The position numbers were made by a program, and so were the translations under genes. Shown here piece by piece: positions 44,785-56,400 of a DNA stretch of 64,000 nt (its first letter is position 1; each line of letters begins with the position of its first letter). The notes under the pieces were generated by a model. It had not been told where the DNA came from. It saw only the letters and a program-made list of their open reading frames with translations, and ran no database searches. Source of the stretch: Arabidopsis thaliana (lineage: Eukaryota > Streptophyta > Magnoliopsida > Brassicales > Brassicaceae); assembly GCF_000001735.4 (NCBI RefSeq), contig NC_003075.7:1861001-1925000 (forward strand). The letters are read 5' to 3'.

Positions 44785-47724
44785 TCAAATTGGATTTGTA
44801 CAACTTGTCCTGTTATGACCCATGCCTTTGCACCTCAAGCACCGGTTCTGATGCGTCCTTCCAGTCTTAGGTTTCTACATTTACCATGTACAAACCACAT
44901 TATGCATTAGGTTTTAACAATCAATTAGAAAGTACTACTTTAGCAAAAAAAAATCCTTACCTTGTATTCTCCTGTTGATGGAATTCTGGCTACCTTTGGC
45001 CTCCCTGATGGTCTCCTTGTATATGGTGGCAACATCGATCGGTGTTCAAGCTCTTCTGGTATTTCTTCGTCTCTTCCAATAGCTTCAGGGAATACTGCTT
45101 CCCGGTAACTCGAAACCCATGCGTGGGGCTTGAAACAGTCATCAACTAAAGCCTTGTAGGAAATTTTAAAACTATTCGCAGCCACCAAAGCATGATTGCA
45201 AAGGATCTTGAGTTTATCATACCTCTTGCAAGTACATTGCTTCTTCTCAAGATCAATAACATTTCTTCCACCTAACATGTCATTTATCTCGTAGCTCCAG
45301 TTGGTGATCCTCCCAACCTTGCTCCCATTGGTTGTTAACATGGTTTTTGTTATTTGCTTGTCAACTTCCGGAGGAACGGGACCTTTATGTTCGAGAGACT
45401 TCTTCCGACGCGCATTAAACCATCTAGTTAACATAGACCTGATAAATCTTATCAACTCCACAATATGTGACGATCGACCTTTGTTTAATGCCTTGTTTAA
45501 GGTCTCCGCTATATTGCTAGTCATCAGATTGAAACGCTGTCCCCTGAAATAATGCCTTGTCCAATTAGCCATCCCTATATCATGTAGATACTTACCGCAA
45601 TTCTTGTTCGTGGATTCAATCTGACCATAAAGCTCTTTAAACTTTGTACCGGTAAACGCATATCCTGCATTTTTTACTAACTGCGTCAAAGCTTTGTTCT
45701 TGTACTTAGCTTGGACATTCCTACAAAGGTGAATAATAGAAGCCCCATGATTTGCTTGCGGAAAACTCTCTTAACAACAACAAGGATTGACGAGTGTCTA
45801 TCTGATAATATAGTCAGAGTTTTGCTGTCTGCAATGATCCGCTCCAACTTCGTAAAGAACCAAGTCCAAGACTCGTCATTCTCACTCACTGTCCACATCA
45901 GCAAATCCAAGTGGATAGACTTGGAAGTTTGCATCCTGACCACTCACTGTTAGTAAGACCCCTTTGTATTTTCCTTTCAAATGTGTTCCATCAACAACCA
46001 ATATCCTTCTCAGATGCTTAAATCCTGCTATCGAGGCACCAAAAGCTAAAAACATATACAAAAACCTCTCTTTGCTCTCATCTTCAACATCTCTTTCGGT
46101 TTCTATATGTGTTATTGTTCTAGGATTAGTTAGCTTCAGTAGATGCAAATATTCTGCCAGATAGCAGTATGATTCTTCGTCACTCCCGGCAACACTAGTT
46201 AAAGCTGATTCCCTAGCTCTCCAACACTTGCTATATGACGCAGAGACTCTCAAATCTTCTAGAACTAGTTGTTGTAGATCCATCGGGACAGGACCGGACG
46301 TAGGATCACTGTACTTAGCCTTAAAGACGGATGCAATAACTTTAGATGTTGCCTTCTGCATGAATTGTCCTCTAGTATCTAACGAACATGTGTGATCCAG
46401 ACTTGCTTTCTTAATTTCATAGTAGCCAGTACCTTTCATGAGTGTCGCCAAAATTCTATAATCACATTTCTCATCTGAACAACTAAGAACAAAATAATTC
46501 CACTTTGTTCTTGTTTGCTTGAAATGAAACATGTTCTTGATCGCATATATAGCCAAACCGATTTGGCAATCTTCTTTGCTTGCATACACTTTCCCCTTGT
46601 ATATCCCTTTGCCATCATCCTCTATACCCAAATCCGGTATGTTCTCTACCTCATACTCGATGTCTTCAAATAATGGTGGGATATCAAACTCCTCATCATC
46701 AATTTCCTCCAACTTCCTTGCACCACCTCTCAATCCGTGAGAGCTCCCAGCTTTACAACCAACCTTAGTTTTCGCAGCCCATTCCGTTTTTACCTTCTCT
46801 GCGTTTACACCTGAACCTCCACCACTCACAAACACAGCATGGTCAAAGACACCACTACCTGTGCACTGAACAACTTTATCCTCACTGGTGCCTACCTTAT
46901 CATTTAAATCCTCAAAACTCTCGTCTTTATTATTTTTTTCCCTTGTACCTTGCATCTACTCCACCCTTAGACATCAACTCTTCAGCGTTTGAGCCACCAT
47001 AATCATCCGACAGGAAATTACCCCAGAACTCTTTATCATATCCGCCACAGGGCATAGTATCATCAGAAATATCTATCCCGTCTTCTGTTTCCTCTGTTTT
47101 GTTGTCCACAAATAAGTCATCCACGAATATGTCATCTTCATCATTAACAATTACTTCTTCGTTAGATTTCAGCCCACCGCTTCTTGCTATTTTTTCTTCT
47201 GCATCGTGTAATGCATCCATGAATTCGTCATCTACAGGGGTCACTGGAACATTAGGAGATTTTGAAACACCAGAAGATATATCCCCAGAACCTGTGTCAG
47301 CATTTCTCGAACCACTTGTTGTATCATACAAACTTTCAACTTTTCGTTTTGCACTACTTCCTGGCGTTTCACAACTCAAATTTGGTGTATCAACCTTTTC
47401 TTCAAACTTCACAAACAAGTTTAGACCCCTGTTTTCTCTAAGGGTGTTTAGATAGTATTGAAGTCCAATCTCGCTTGTAACCAGAACCGGTGGAGTCTTA
47501 TCCTTTGTTGCAAACATGTTCTTATTCGGTACAGAGTAACTTAACAGAGGATTTAAACCCTTGACGCCAAACTCCTGCAGAATTGCTTCGTTCAACGCAA
47601 CCAATATTATTCCCTCATGAATTGGTACAACCCTTGAGAAAAGTTGGTTACATATCTCCAATTTCCACTCTCCAGTCGAAGAACAAAACCACTCTCCACA
47701 TATAACCATGATATAGTCGTCCAT
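44785..47724 (-). pseudogene. MULE transposase (mudrA type) of the Kaonashi-like element
   Basis: Minus strand. Start ATG at 47724 (MDDYIMVICGEWF), a PB1-like N-terminal domain, an acidic linker, then a MuDR-type DNA-binding domain (46600-46390). The catalytic MULE domain has VDGTHLKGKYKG, GFADVDSEN and ILSDRHSSI, and the SWIM zinc finger reads CTCKRYDKLKILCNHAL. An intron at 44875-44960 leads to a last exon (44874-44785) with the zinc knuckle CLRCKGMGHNRTSC. Three lesions: an indel in an A run near 46935 where two ORFs overlap, a 4-bp duplication (gagtgag) at about 45886 in the VDSEN block, and a 1-bp loss near 45765. Catalytic and zinc residues otherwise remain. It would cut and join the element's ends. 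Confidence 0.85.
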
Positions 47725-48104
47725 CGATCCCTGTACAGATAAACGAAAAAAATAAATTTGGTTATATTCTGATTCCCGTAACAAATAGAATGCACGAAAT
47801 TTCGTTTTAATATCATGATATCAGTTTTCTACAATCGTACCTCCTTGGACACGACAGTTGGCCAAAGATCGATGATTGAAACCCAGAATCTTATGTGTTT
47901 CAATGGATCTCGTGTTTCAGTTTGAATAAAGTCGAAAAGCAAGGGAAGTTACAATGATTAATCTCGGCCGTTTAATTTACTGAAATCCGACGATCGTCGT
48001 CACGCCCAAACTGTTTTTTCTAAACCGACCATAATAACCGTATATTTTAGACCAATACCAAACGAAACCATAAACCGGTTTGTAGAAATATCTCAAACGA
48101 ATTA

Positions 48105-48218
48105 GTGGGGGTATATATGTCTTATTTCACTCCAAAAGCAAGGCAAAGTGCCTCTAGTTTTTAAAGTGTCTAAAGTGAATTAAGTTTCTCCGAAAGTGCC
48201 TCATAGTGTAACAAACCC
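48105..48218 (-). repeat. Right terminal inverted repeat of the Kaonashi-like MULE
   Basis: Minus strand begins gggtttgttacac and contains the cactttagacactttaaaa and aggcactttgccttg blocks of the left end. Confidence 0.75.
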
Positions 48219-48227
48219 TTAAAATTA
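48219..48227. repeat. 9-bp target-site duplication (ttaaaatta), right end
   Basis: Exact copy of 29718-29726. Confidence 0.7.
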
Positions 48228-48824
48228 TAAATCCAAATATACTAGACTTATTTAGTAATTCATATATATTTGGAATAAAAGTAACTAATGTTATAGTTTT
48301 GGGTAATATGATTATCTATACCCAGAAGAACTGATAATTAACTGACAAAAAAAAAACATTGTTGTCTTCTACTGTTTTAATTTTATGACACTTATACCCC
48401 TAAATTAATTAAACTAAAAATAAAAAGTTGGATGAAACATTAGTACCTTAACTAAAACATTAGTACGTTCAAATAAATATTATCCATATATCGATTATCT
48501 TACCGTGTTAAGACAAATATTATTTTGATTTTTAGTATGTTACCATGTTATTATTCATATATCGATTATCTTACCGTGTTGAGACAAATATTATTTCGAT
48601 ATTTAGTATGTTAGCATGTTATTATTCTATGTAAAATGTTGTTATAATCGTTATCATGTTAATTATGTAACATGATGTATTTTATTTTGTTGATATATAT
48701 ATAAATAAAAATATTTATTCATAATTTTAAGTAGATAAACATTTATTTAACATATAATATGTAAATTTACCACGTTATTATATATGTTAGCTTGCTAAAC
48801 AAACAGTTATATACTTATTTTTAA
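48228..48824. repeat. AT-rich spacer with a 73-bp tandem duplication
   Basis: Between the two large MULEs. A unit containing atatatcgattatcttaccg begins near 48486 and repeats near 48559 with few differences. No gene. Confidence 0.7.
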
Positions 48825-49426
48825 GAATAATTCACTGTAATGCCCTTTTCTCAATGCCCTTTTGCAACTCTACCCTTTTTCCCATTTTCATTTCTACCCT
48901 TTCTAATACTTTTCTCTCCAAATTACCTTTAATGAGCTACCCACAGACCTAATTCATTTCTTCACTCTCTCTCTTCTTCCTCCATCGGAAATTGTGAATG
49001 CCGTTGAATCCCATGCCGTCGGAAATAGTGAGTTTACTCGCCGTGAAAACCCATCTTCGCCGTCGGAAGTAGAGCTGTGTGTCGCCGTCGAATCTCTTGC
49101 GTTTCCCCGGTTTGATTTTATAATGTTAGCTTAAATCTTCGATTTCGAATTGATTTATTCGATTTTTGTTGTTGATTATGTGAATTCGTTATTTGAATCC
49201 TGATTCAATCGACAGTTTGACATTTGCTTCAGCTTCGAATTTGAATTTTGTTTGAGATTTGATGATTGAATTTGTTTATAAAATCCTTGTAAATTCGTTA
49301 ATACCTTTTGAATTCGTTATACTGTTTCGTGATAGATTTGCTTATGTGAATTCGTTATACTATTTCGTAATAGATTTTGGTTCTGATTTAGTGTTTACCT
49401 CTTTTACATATGCTTTCGTGATAGAT

Positions 49427-49720
49427 CTATGCCACTTACGCTTTAAAACGATTTGTAAACCATGTTAACCACTTTTCAAAGCTTTTTAAATCCCTTGTAA
49501 ATTATTTTATGCTACTTACTTACGCTTTAAAACGATTTGTAAACCATGTTAACCACTTTTCAAAGCTTTTAAAATCCCTTGTAAATGATTCTATGCTACT
49601 TACTTACGCTTTAAAACGATTTGTAAACCATGTTAACCACTTTTCAAAGCTTTTAAAATCCCTTGTAAATTATTCTATGCTACTTACTTACGCTTTAAAA
49701 CGATTTGTAAACCATGCTTC
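49427..49720. repeat. 85-bp tandem repeats upstream of the VANDAL-like transposase
   Basis: A unit of about 85 bp (cttacgctttaaaacgattt...cccttgtaaatta) is repeated more than three times, starting near 49435, 49517, 49602 and 49686. Each unit contains one copy of the cccttgtaaa motif. Open frames through it are artefacts of the periodicity. Confidence 0.85.
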
Positions 49721-49783
49721 TCTCTGTAGTGACAGTGTTTTTATGGGTGTTGATATTGTTGTTATTTATCTTATCAGGTTATA

Positions 49784-52525
49784 ATGCTAGAATTGTATCC
49801 TGTTTGTGGCTTGTGGAAGTTGACAAACAATATGACTTGGGAATTTGAATTAGACATTGAATTGGGAGCTTCTTTAATGGTCATTGATGAGCACATTACC
49901 TATCACGCGTTGGTGGATATTCTTGTAGAGGATTTTCAAATAGATAGTTCAACCAATTCTTTGAAGCTTAGTTACAAGTTAGTCTCCACATCTACAACCA
50001 TACAATCTCATCCTCTTTATATTAGAAACGATAGACAGCTTGCAACTTTTATGCACAAATTCTCACAGAGTGGAGGATTGCTTCAGTTATGTTTGACTGT
50101 AGAGCAAATTTCTGTGACAGTTGAGCAGATTTTTCAATAACCTTCTTGTGTTATAATTTTAAAAATCCTTGTAAAATCATTATTAAGTCAGTGATTGTGC
50201 TTATTACAGGCTGAGACTACTTCAAATCCTTTTGTTTCTCATTCTCTCCCTACTGCTCATGTACTAATCGTTTTAAAAATCCTTGTAAAATCATTATTAA
50301 CGTTTTTAAACCCCTTTTAAAAATCCTTGTAAATTCATTATTAACGTTTTTAAACCCCTTTTAAAAATCCTTGTAAAATCATTATTAAGTCAGTGATTGT
50401 GTTTATTACAGGCTTAGACGACTTCAAATCATTTTGCTTCTCATTCTACATCTACTACTCAGGTACTAATCCTTTTAAAAAATCTTGTAAAATCATTATT
50501 AACGTTTTTAAACCCCTTTTAAAAATCCTTGTAAAATCATTATTAAAGATAGATTGATGTTTAAGGTAAGCTTTTTATTTTGGCAGCCGAGGTTAACCTC
50601 TAGGATTATTCAGGCGTGTGTATCTGAAACATCTAGTATTTTTGATCAACAGTATTCTAGTTCTGCGTTTTCAACTGGTCTAAGTGATGCTGATTCTTTG
50701 TTTATTGGAAAAAAATTCAAAGACAAAGATGAAATGGTATTCACGTTGCGGATGTTTGCAGTGAAGCACAGCTTTGAGTTTCATACAGTGAAATCAGATC
50801 TCACTAGGTATGTTCTTCATTGTATTGATGAAAACTGTAGTTGGAGACTACGTGCAACTAAGGCTGGTGGATCCGAGAGTTATGTTATTCGGAAGTATGT
50901 TAGTCATCACAGTTGTGACTCTTCATTAAGGAATGTTAGTCATCGTCAAGCATTTGCAAGGACATTAGGAAGATTGATAAGTAACCATCTTGAAGGAGGA
51001 AAGCTTCCCCTCGGACCTAAACAGTTGATAGAAATATTTAGAAAAGATCATGGAGTTGGGATCAATTATTCGAAGGCTTGGAGAGTTCAAGAACATGTAG
51101 TAGAACTTGCGAGGGGTTTACCTGATGATAGTTTTGAGGTTTTACCGAGGTGGTTCCACAGGGTACAAGTGACGAATCCAGGTTCTATCACTTTTTAAAA
51201 AAAAGAGTCTGCTAATAAGTTTAAGTATGCATTTCTGGCTTTTGGTGCATCAATTAGAGGTTATAAGTTGATGAGAAAAGTCATATCTATTGATGGTGCC
51301 CATCTGACATCAAAGTTTAAAGGGACTTTGCTTGGTGCCTCAGCTCAGGATGGGAATTTTAATTTGTATCCTAGTGCTTTTGCAATAGTTGACACTGAAA
51401 ATGACGCGTCATGGGACTGGTTTTTGAAGTGTTTGCTGAATATAATCCCTGATGAGAATGATTTAGTTTTTGTGTCTGACCGAGCTGCTTCTATTGCAAG
51501 CGGACTTTCAGAGAATTATCCACTTGCTCATCATGGACTTTGCACTTTTCATTTGCAAAAAAACTTGGAAACCCATTTCAGAGGTTCTTCACTTATTCCA
51601 GTTAACTATGCGGCTTCTAGAGTTTACACGAAGACAGAATTTGATTCTTTGTTCTGGAAAATCACTAATAGTGATAAAAAGTTAGCACAATATCTTTGGG
51701 AGGTAGATGTTAGGAAATGGTCTCGAGCTTATTCTCCTTCAAATCGGTACAACATCATGACATCTAATCTAGCTGAATCTGTTAATGCCTTGTTGAAACA
51801 GAACCGCGAGTATCCGATTGTTTGCCTATTTGAGTCAATCAGATCTATTATGACAAGATGGTTTAATGAGCGACGTGAAGAGAGTAGTCAACATCCGTCT
51901 GCTGTTACTATAAATGTAGGGAAGAAAATGAAAGCGTCATATGATACTTCAACACGATGGCTTGAGGTTTGTCAAGTTAATCAAGAAGAGTTTGAGGTAA
52001 AAGGAGATACCAAAACGCATTTGGTTAATCTGGACAAAAGGACTTGCACATGCTGTATGTTTGATATTGATAAATTTCCCTACGCACATGGAATTGCTTC
52101 TGCTAAACATATCAATCTGAACAAAAACATGTTTGTTGATGAGTTTCATTCTACTTACAGGTTTTATCTCTATTCTTAACAACTTTACAGGCGTTTTTAA
52201 ATGTTTTAATATCTCTTTTTATGTTTTTATCTGTGTTTATGTGGTTTTAATCTCAGTTTACATTGCTGTAATTTACAGGTGGCGTCAAGCATATTCAGAG
52301 AGCATTCACCCAAATGGTGATATGGAATATTGGGAGATTCCAGACACTGTTAGTGAAGTTATTTGTCTCCCACCTTCTACTCGTGTACCTAGTGGCAGAC
52401 GGAAGAAAAAGAGGATACCTTCTGTTTGGGAGCATGGAAGGTCTCAGCCAAAACCAAAATTACACAAATGCAGTAGGTGTGGTCAGTCGGGTCACAACAA
52501 ATCAACTTGTGTTGCTGCAATTTAG
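49784..52525 (+). pseudogene. MULE transposase of the VANDAL-like element
   Basis: Exon 1 (49784 to about 50140) encodes a PB1-like N-terminus (WEFELDIELG, LSYKLVS). Repetitive intron sequence follows to about 50585. The next exon has the MuDR DNA-binding domain (IGKKFKDKDEMVF, RYVLHCIDENCSW, HSCDSS) and leads into the catalytic MULE domain (SIDGAHLTSKFKG, IVDTENDASWDWF, FVSDRAASI, HHGLCTFHL). A TAA at 51196-51198 interrupts the frame, which continues unchanged beyond. The SWIM finger reads CTCCMFDIDKFPYAHG, with Tyr where the third zinc ligand should be Cys. An intron at 52161-52278 leads to the last exon, ending in zinc knuckle CSRCGQSGHNKSTC. Nonsense codon and lost ligand both argue that this copy is inactive. 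Confidence 0.8.
50141..50553 (+). repeat. Motif array with repeated exon-like segments inside the transposase gene
   Basis: Three rounds of gttttaaaaatccttgtaaa with tcattatta spacers, alternating with two copies of a short acceptor-flanked segment (cttattacaggct(g/t)aga...acttcaaatc). It looks like an intron plus small exon duplicated together. Confidence 0.65.
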
Positions 52526-52659
52526 ATATATCTTTATCTCCAGAGAATTGAATATTGTTGGGTTTTTTAATTTTTCCTTCATTCTGTCGTGTTATTACTC
52601 TCGTTTGTTAAAATTACTATCAAACTTTTACAAGTAATTTTGAAGGTTATTCCAACATT

Positions 52660-53340
52660 TTACCTTTTAAAATCTCTTGTAAAATCCTGTTTAAAACGTC
52701 TGTTTAAATCCTTTTAAAATACCTTGTAAATCTTTCGTTATGCCACTTACATATACTTTAAACGATTGTAAATCAAGTTAAACACTTTTACAAGCTTTTA
52801 ACTTGAATCTTTTAAATTTCTTGTAAGTCGTTTACTAAAATTACTATCAAACTTTACAAGTAATTTTAATAGTAATTCTAATAATTTACCTTTTTAAAAT
52901 ATTTTGTAAAAGCCTGTTTAAAACGTCTTTGAAAATCCTTTTAAAATACCTTGTAAATATTTCGTTATGCCACTTACATATACTTTTAACAATTGTGAAT
53001 CAAGTTAAACACTTTTACAAGCTTTTAAAATCCCTTATAAATCATTTTCTGACATTAACTTATTCTTCTTAAACGATTGTTAATCAAGTAAACCCCTTTT
53101 AAAAGCTTTTAAAATCCCTTGTAAATCATGTTTTACCACTTTATTATCCTTAAAAACCGATAGCAAACTATGTAAACCCTTGTTAATTCGTTTGCAAGGC
53201 TTTGCAAGGCTTTACAAATCCTTTAAAATGTCTTATAAATCTTTCGTTATGCATATAAGCTGTTTATGCCTTTAAAATCACTTGTAAATCATGACAATTC
53301 TTATAAAACCATAAACAGTTGACAATAGTAAAGCATTTTG
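52660..53340. repeat. Motif array between the two convergent genes
   Basis: Degenerate units of ttttaaaatcccttgtaaat type, including a larger duplication (about 52680-52830 and 52900-53050 share ttatgccacttacatatact). It fills the space between the 3' ends of the transposase and the J-domain gene. Confidence 0.8.
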
Positions 53341-53443
53341 ATTAGATTTGACAGTCATAATTAAATATATATAACCAAAATACAAGTACAATCATAGATT
53401 CAAAATAACAAAAGTAAAATAAACATGTTTGAAATAAGTCAGT

Positions 53444-56400
53444 CTAAAGAATTAAATCCATTTTTGCCTTAGTAGCTCTATCCTTCTCTACCTGCAAATA
53501 AAATTCAAACTGTAAGTTATTTTTTGCATAACAATAATATTCAAGTTTTTAAAGATATATCGTTATACAAAAGAAGAGTTTAACACTAACCATTATTATC
53601 TTGCAGATTTGTTCAGCTAGGTATTTCACTTCTGGATGAGCTCGAGGCAGTTTGTCAGGATGAATGAGTAACGTTGCTTTCTTTAATGCTAATTTGTATT
53701 TCTTCTCGTCCCACATTTTCCAAATTTCGACTTTTTGTCATTTACTGTCGGGCCAAAGAATCTGAAATGTAAAAATTCCAAAAGATTAGAATTAAAATCT
53801 TTTGCAGCAAAACAATGACGTAATTTAACTTACTTCTTCAAGTGACGATAGTAGATCTCTCATTAATTTGTTTTTCGCCCATTTTTTAACTTTTAGGTTA
53901 ATTTCTTCCATTACTTCCTGACTCAACATGACCGGCGTCAAAAGAGTTTGAACTGATACAAAATAAAAAAAAAATGTTTAGAAGTTGTTTATCAAGGCAA
54001 ATCATCTGTGAATGTAAAAACAACTTACGAGTGCTCTGTCCCTGGATGATTTCTTCTTCTTGCGTAGAGAGTGGTGTTTGACTAACATCTTCATCATCTT
54101 TCTTGGTCTCTCTTGGAACCTGTAAACAAAAACATCAAAACAAATTTTTATTTTTTGACAATTTTATCATGTCTTTTTAAACAATTAAGGAATGCAGACC
54201 TCTATTGTTTCTTCTTTTTGAGGTTGTGATTCTTTCTCTGTGGGTGCAGTCCCATTAGCTTCTTGATCTTCAGTCTCATCATGTTCATCATGTTCTTCTA
54301 CGTTTTCTTCTTTTGGAACCTGTAAACCAAAACATCAAAACAAAAATTTATTTTTTGACAATTTTATCATGTCTTTTTAAAAAGTTAAGGAAAGGAGACC
54401 TTTGTTTCTTTTTTTTTTTTGTTGAGATTCTTTCTCTGTGGGTGCAATATCATTATCTTCATCATCTGACAAATTTATTACGCTTCTTGATCTGCAGCAT
54501 CATTATGTTCATCATGTTCTTCTACTTTTTCTTCTTTTCCTTCTTCTCTTTCCATTTCTTCATCGCCTTGTTTGGGATTCTCTTGTTTTTCTGTTTCTTC
54601 AACATTGCAAGTAGAATGATGATCTCTGTATTCAACCTGTATAAATAATTACAAGTTCCCAAATACAAGCCAGACACAGTTATTAGTCATGTAAATCACT
54701 TTTAAAAAGCTTTTAAAATCCGTTGTAAATACTTATCGAACACTGCCTATCCTTTAAAACGAATTTAAATCTTTAAAACCCCATTAAGAAGTCTTTAAAA
54801 TCCCTTGTAAATACATATCTAACACTGCCTATCTTTTAAAAACGGCTAAAAATCTTTAAAATACGATTTATAAGCTTTTTAAATCCCTTGTAAAAACACA
54901 TACCTTTTCTTCTTCCTCTTCTTTTCCTTCTTCCTCTTGCTTTTCTTCTTCCCCTTCCATTTCTTCATCGCCTTGTTTGGGGATTTCTTGTTTTTCTGTC
55001 CCTTCATCGCCTCTGTATTCAACCTGTATATAAAATTACAAGTTTTATAACTACAAGTTACTCATGTAAATCACTTTTAAAAAGCTTTTAAAATCCGTTG
55101 TAAAATCTTATCGAACACTGCCTATCCTTTAAAAACGAATTTAAATCTTTTAAAACTCCATTAAGAAGTCTTTAAAATCCCTTGTAAATACATATCTAAC
55201 ACTGCCTATCTTTTAAAAATGGGCTAAAAAACTTTAAAACACGATTTATAAGCTTTTAAAATCCCTTGTAAAAACACATACCTTTTCTAATTCCTCTTTT
55301 TTTCCTTCTTCCTCTTGCTTTTCTTCTTCCTGCTCCTTTTTTTCGTCCTCTTCTTTTTGTTCTTCTCTAGTATAACTGGCAGGAACTCTTTCGATGCCTA
55401 AATAGCCTTCCAACTTTCTTCTTAAGAACTTCACAATTTTCATATACCAGTTTTACCTTCTCACCAAAGGACATTGATTTCCTTTTTTCTGCTTTGATGC
55501 ACAACTGTTTCAATTGCAGGTTTCAAGACATGATCAATTCTTCCTTGATGTCCTTGTTCCACTTGAATCCATCCCTGACACCAATCCTTCTTGCTCATTC
55601 TATATCCTTTGATCACAAGATCAAAAACATCCAACAGATCCTTGTCTTCAGGATTCTTCTGTGAAACCAAGTGGTCGTATTCATGAGTATGAACACCAAC
55701 TATTGGTGTCACTTCAACCTGCAAAGATAAATAAAATTCCAAACTGTGTAAAAATAATGCACAATTCTTAATTAACCTTTTAAAATCCGTTGTAAATAGT
55801 TTAAATTGCCTTTAACCCTTTATAAATCCTTAAAACTTGATTGTAAAAACTATTGTAAAACATACTCTTTATTTATAAACAGTGTTTAAAACATAAAAAA
55901 AGCCATAGCTAAGAAAATGTACCTTGTCACCATCTGCTATCATTGTTATAGCTTTTGCACTTGGAGACGATGTTGATCTCCATTGGAGAATTAATGGAAT
56001 ATTTCCACTAGATGATTCATCTCTAGTGCCAAACTTTTCTCCCAACTTCTGAACCGATGATAATGCCCATATCTAAATTGATTGAACAAATCCAAATAGA
56101 CCATATTGTTTCCTTAACAAATAGTCATTATCGATTCTCTTCACTTCAGTTACCAAATATGAGTACACAATCTGCGCCCATAGATACTTACAGAACTTTT
56201 CGAAATCAGTAGCTCTCTTCAGATTCTCAATTGGCAGCCTGGTAGTCGGATTTCGAGCTAGCAATATGCCCTCCACTAGTAACAAAGCCGCCAATCTCAG
56301 TCTCTCCTCTGGCTGCATTTTTTTGGAACGCTTTTCCAAAACATATGCAAGATCTAAAAAATTCATTTCCTTGTCAATCCACACATCTTTTTTCTGCTTT

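Larger units (their letters stand above)
29727..48218. mobile_element. 18.5-kb Kaonashi-type MULE carrying ULP, OB-fold and F-box-like genes
   Basis: The two ends are degenerate inverted repeats. The 15-mer aggcactttgccttg lies at 29791-29805 and its exact reverse complement at 48139-48153, so its inner edge is 79 bases from the left terminus and 80 from the right. A nearby gacacttta block is also shared. A 9-bp TSD flanks the element. Inside are a DUF1985/Ulp1-protease gene, an RPA-like gene, four F-box-like family members and a minus-strand mudrA-type transposase. A Ulp1-like passenger with a MULE transposase is the defining feature of Arabidopsis Kaonashi elements. Transposase and protease both have frameshifts or stops, so this copy is dead in cis. 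Confidence 0.8.

Noticed and set aside
44940-47816. Several plus-strand ORFs antisense to the transposase
   Set aside because: They mirror the coding frame of the minus-strand transposase and have no motifs of their own.
49509-49784. 91-codon ORF with three identical repeats (LLTYALKRFVNHVNH...)
   Set aside because: It is a frame running through the 85-bp non-coding tandem repeat; the amino-acid repeats merely reflect DNA periodicity.
54313-54648. 111-codon Phe/Leu-rich plus-strand ORF
   Set aside because: Antisense of the Glu/Lys-rich linker exons of the DUF1985/J-domain gene (GAA and AAG read as TTC and CTT).
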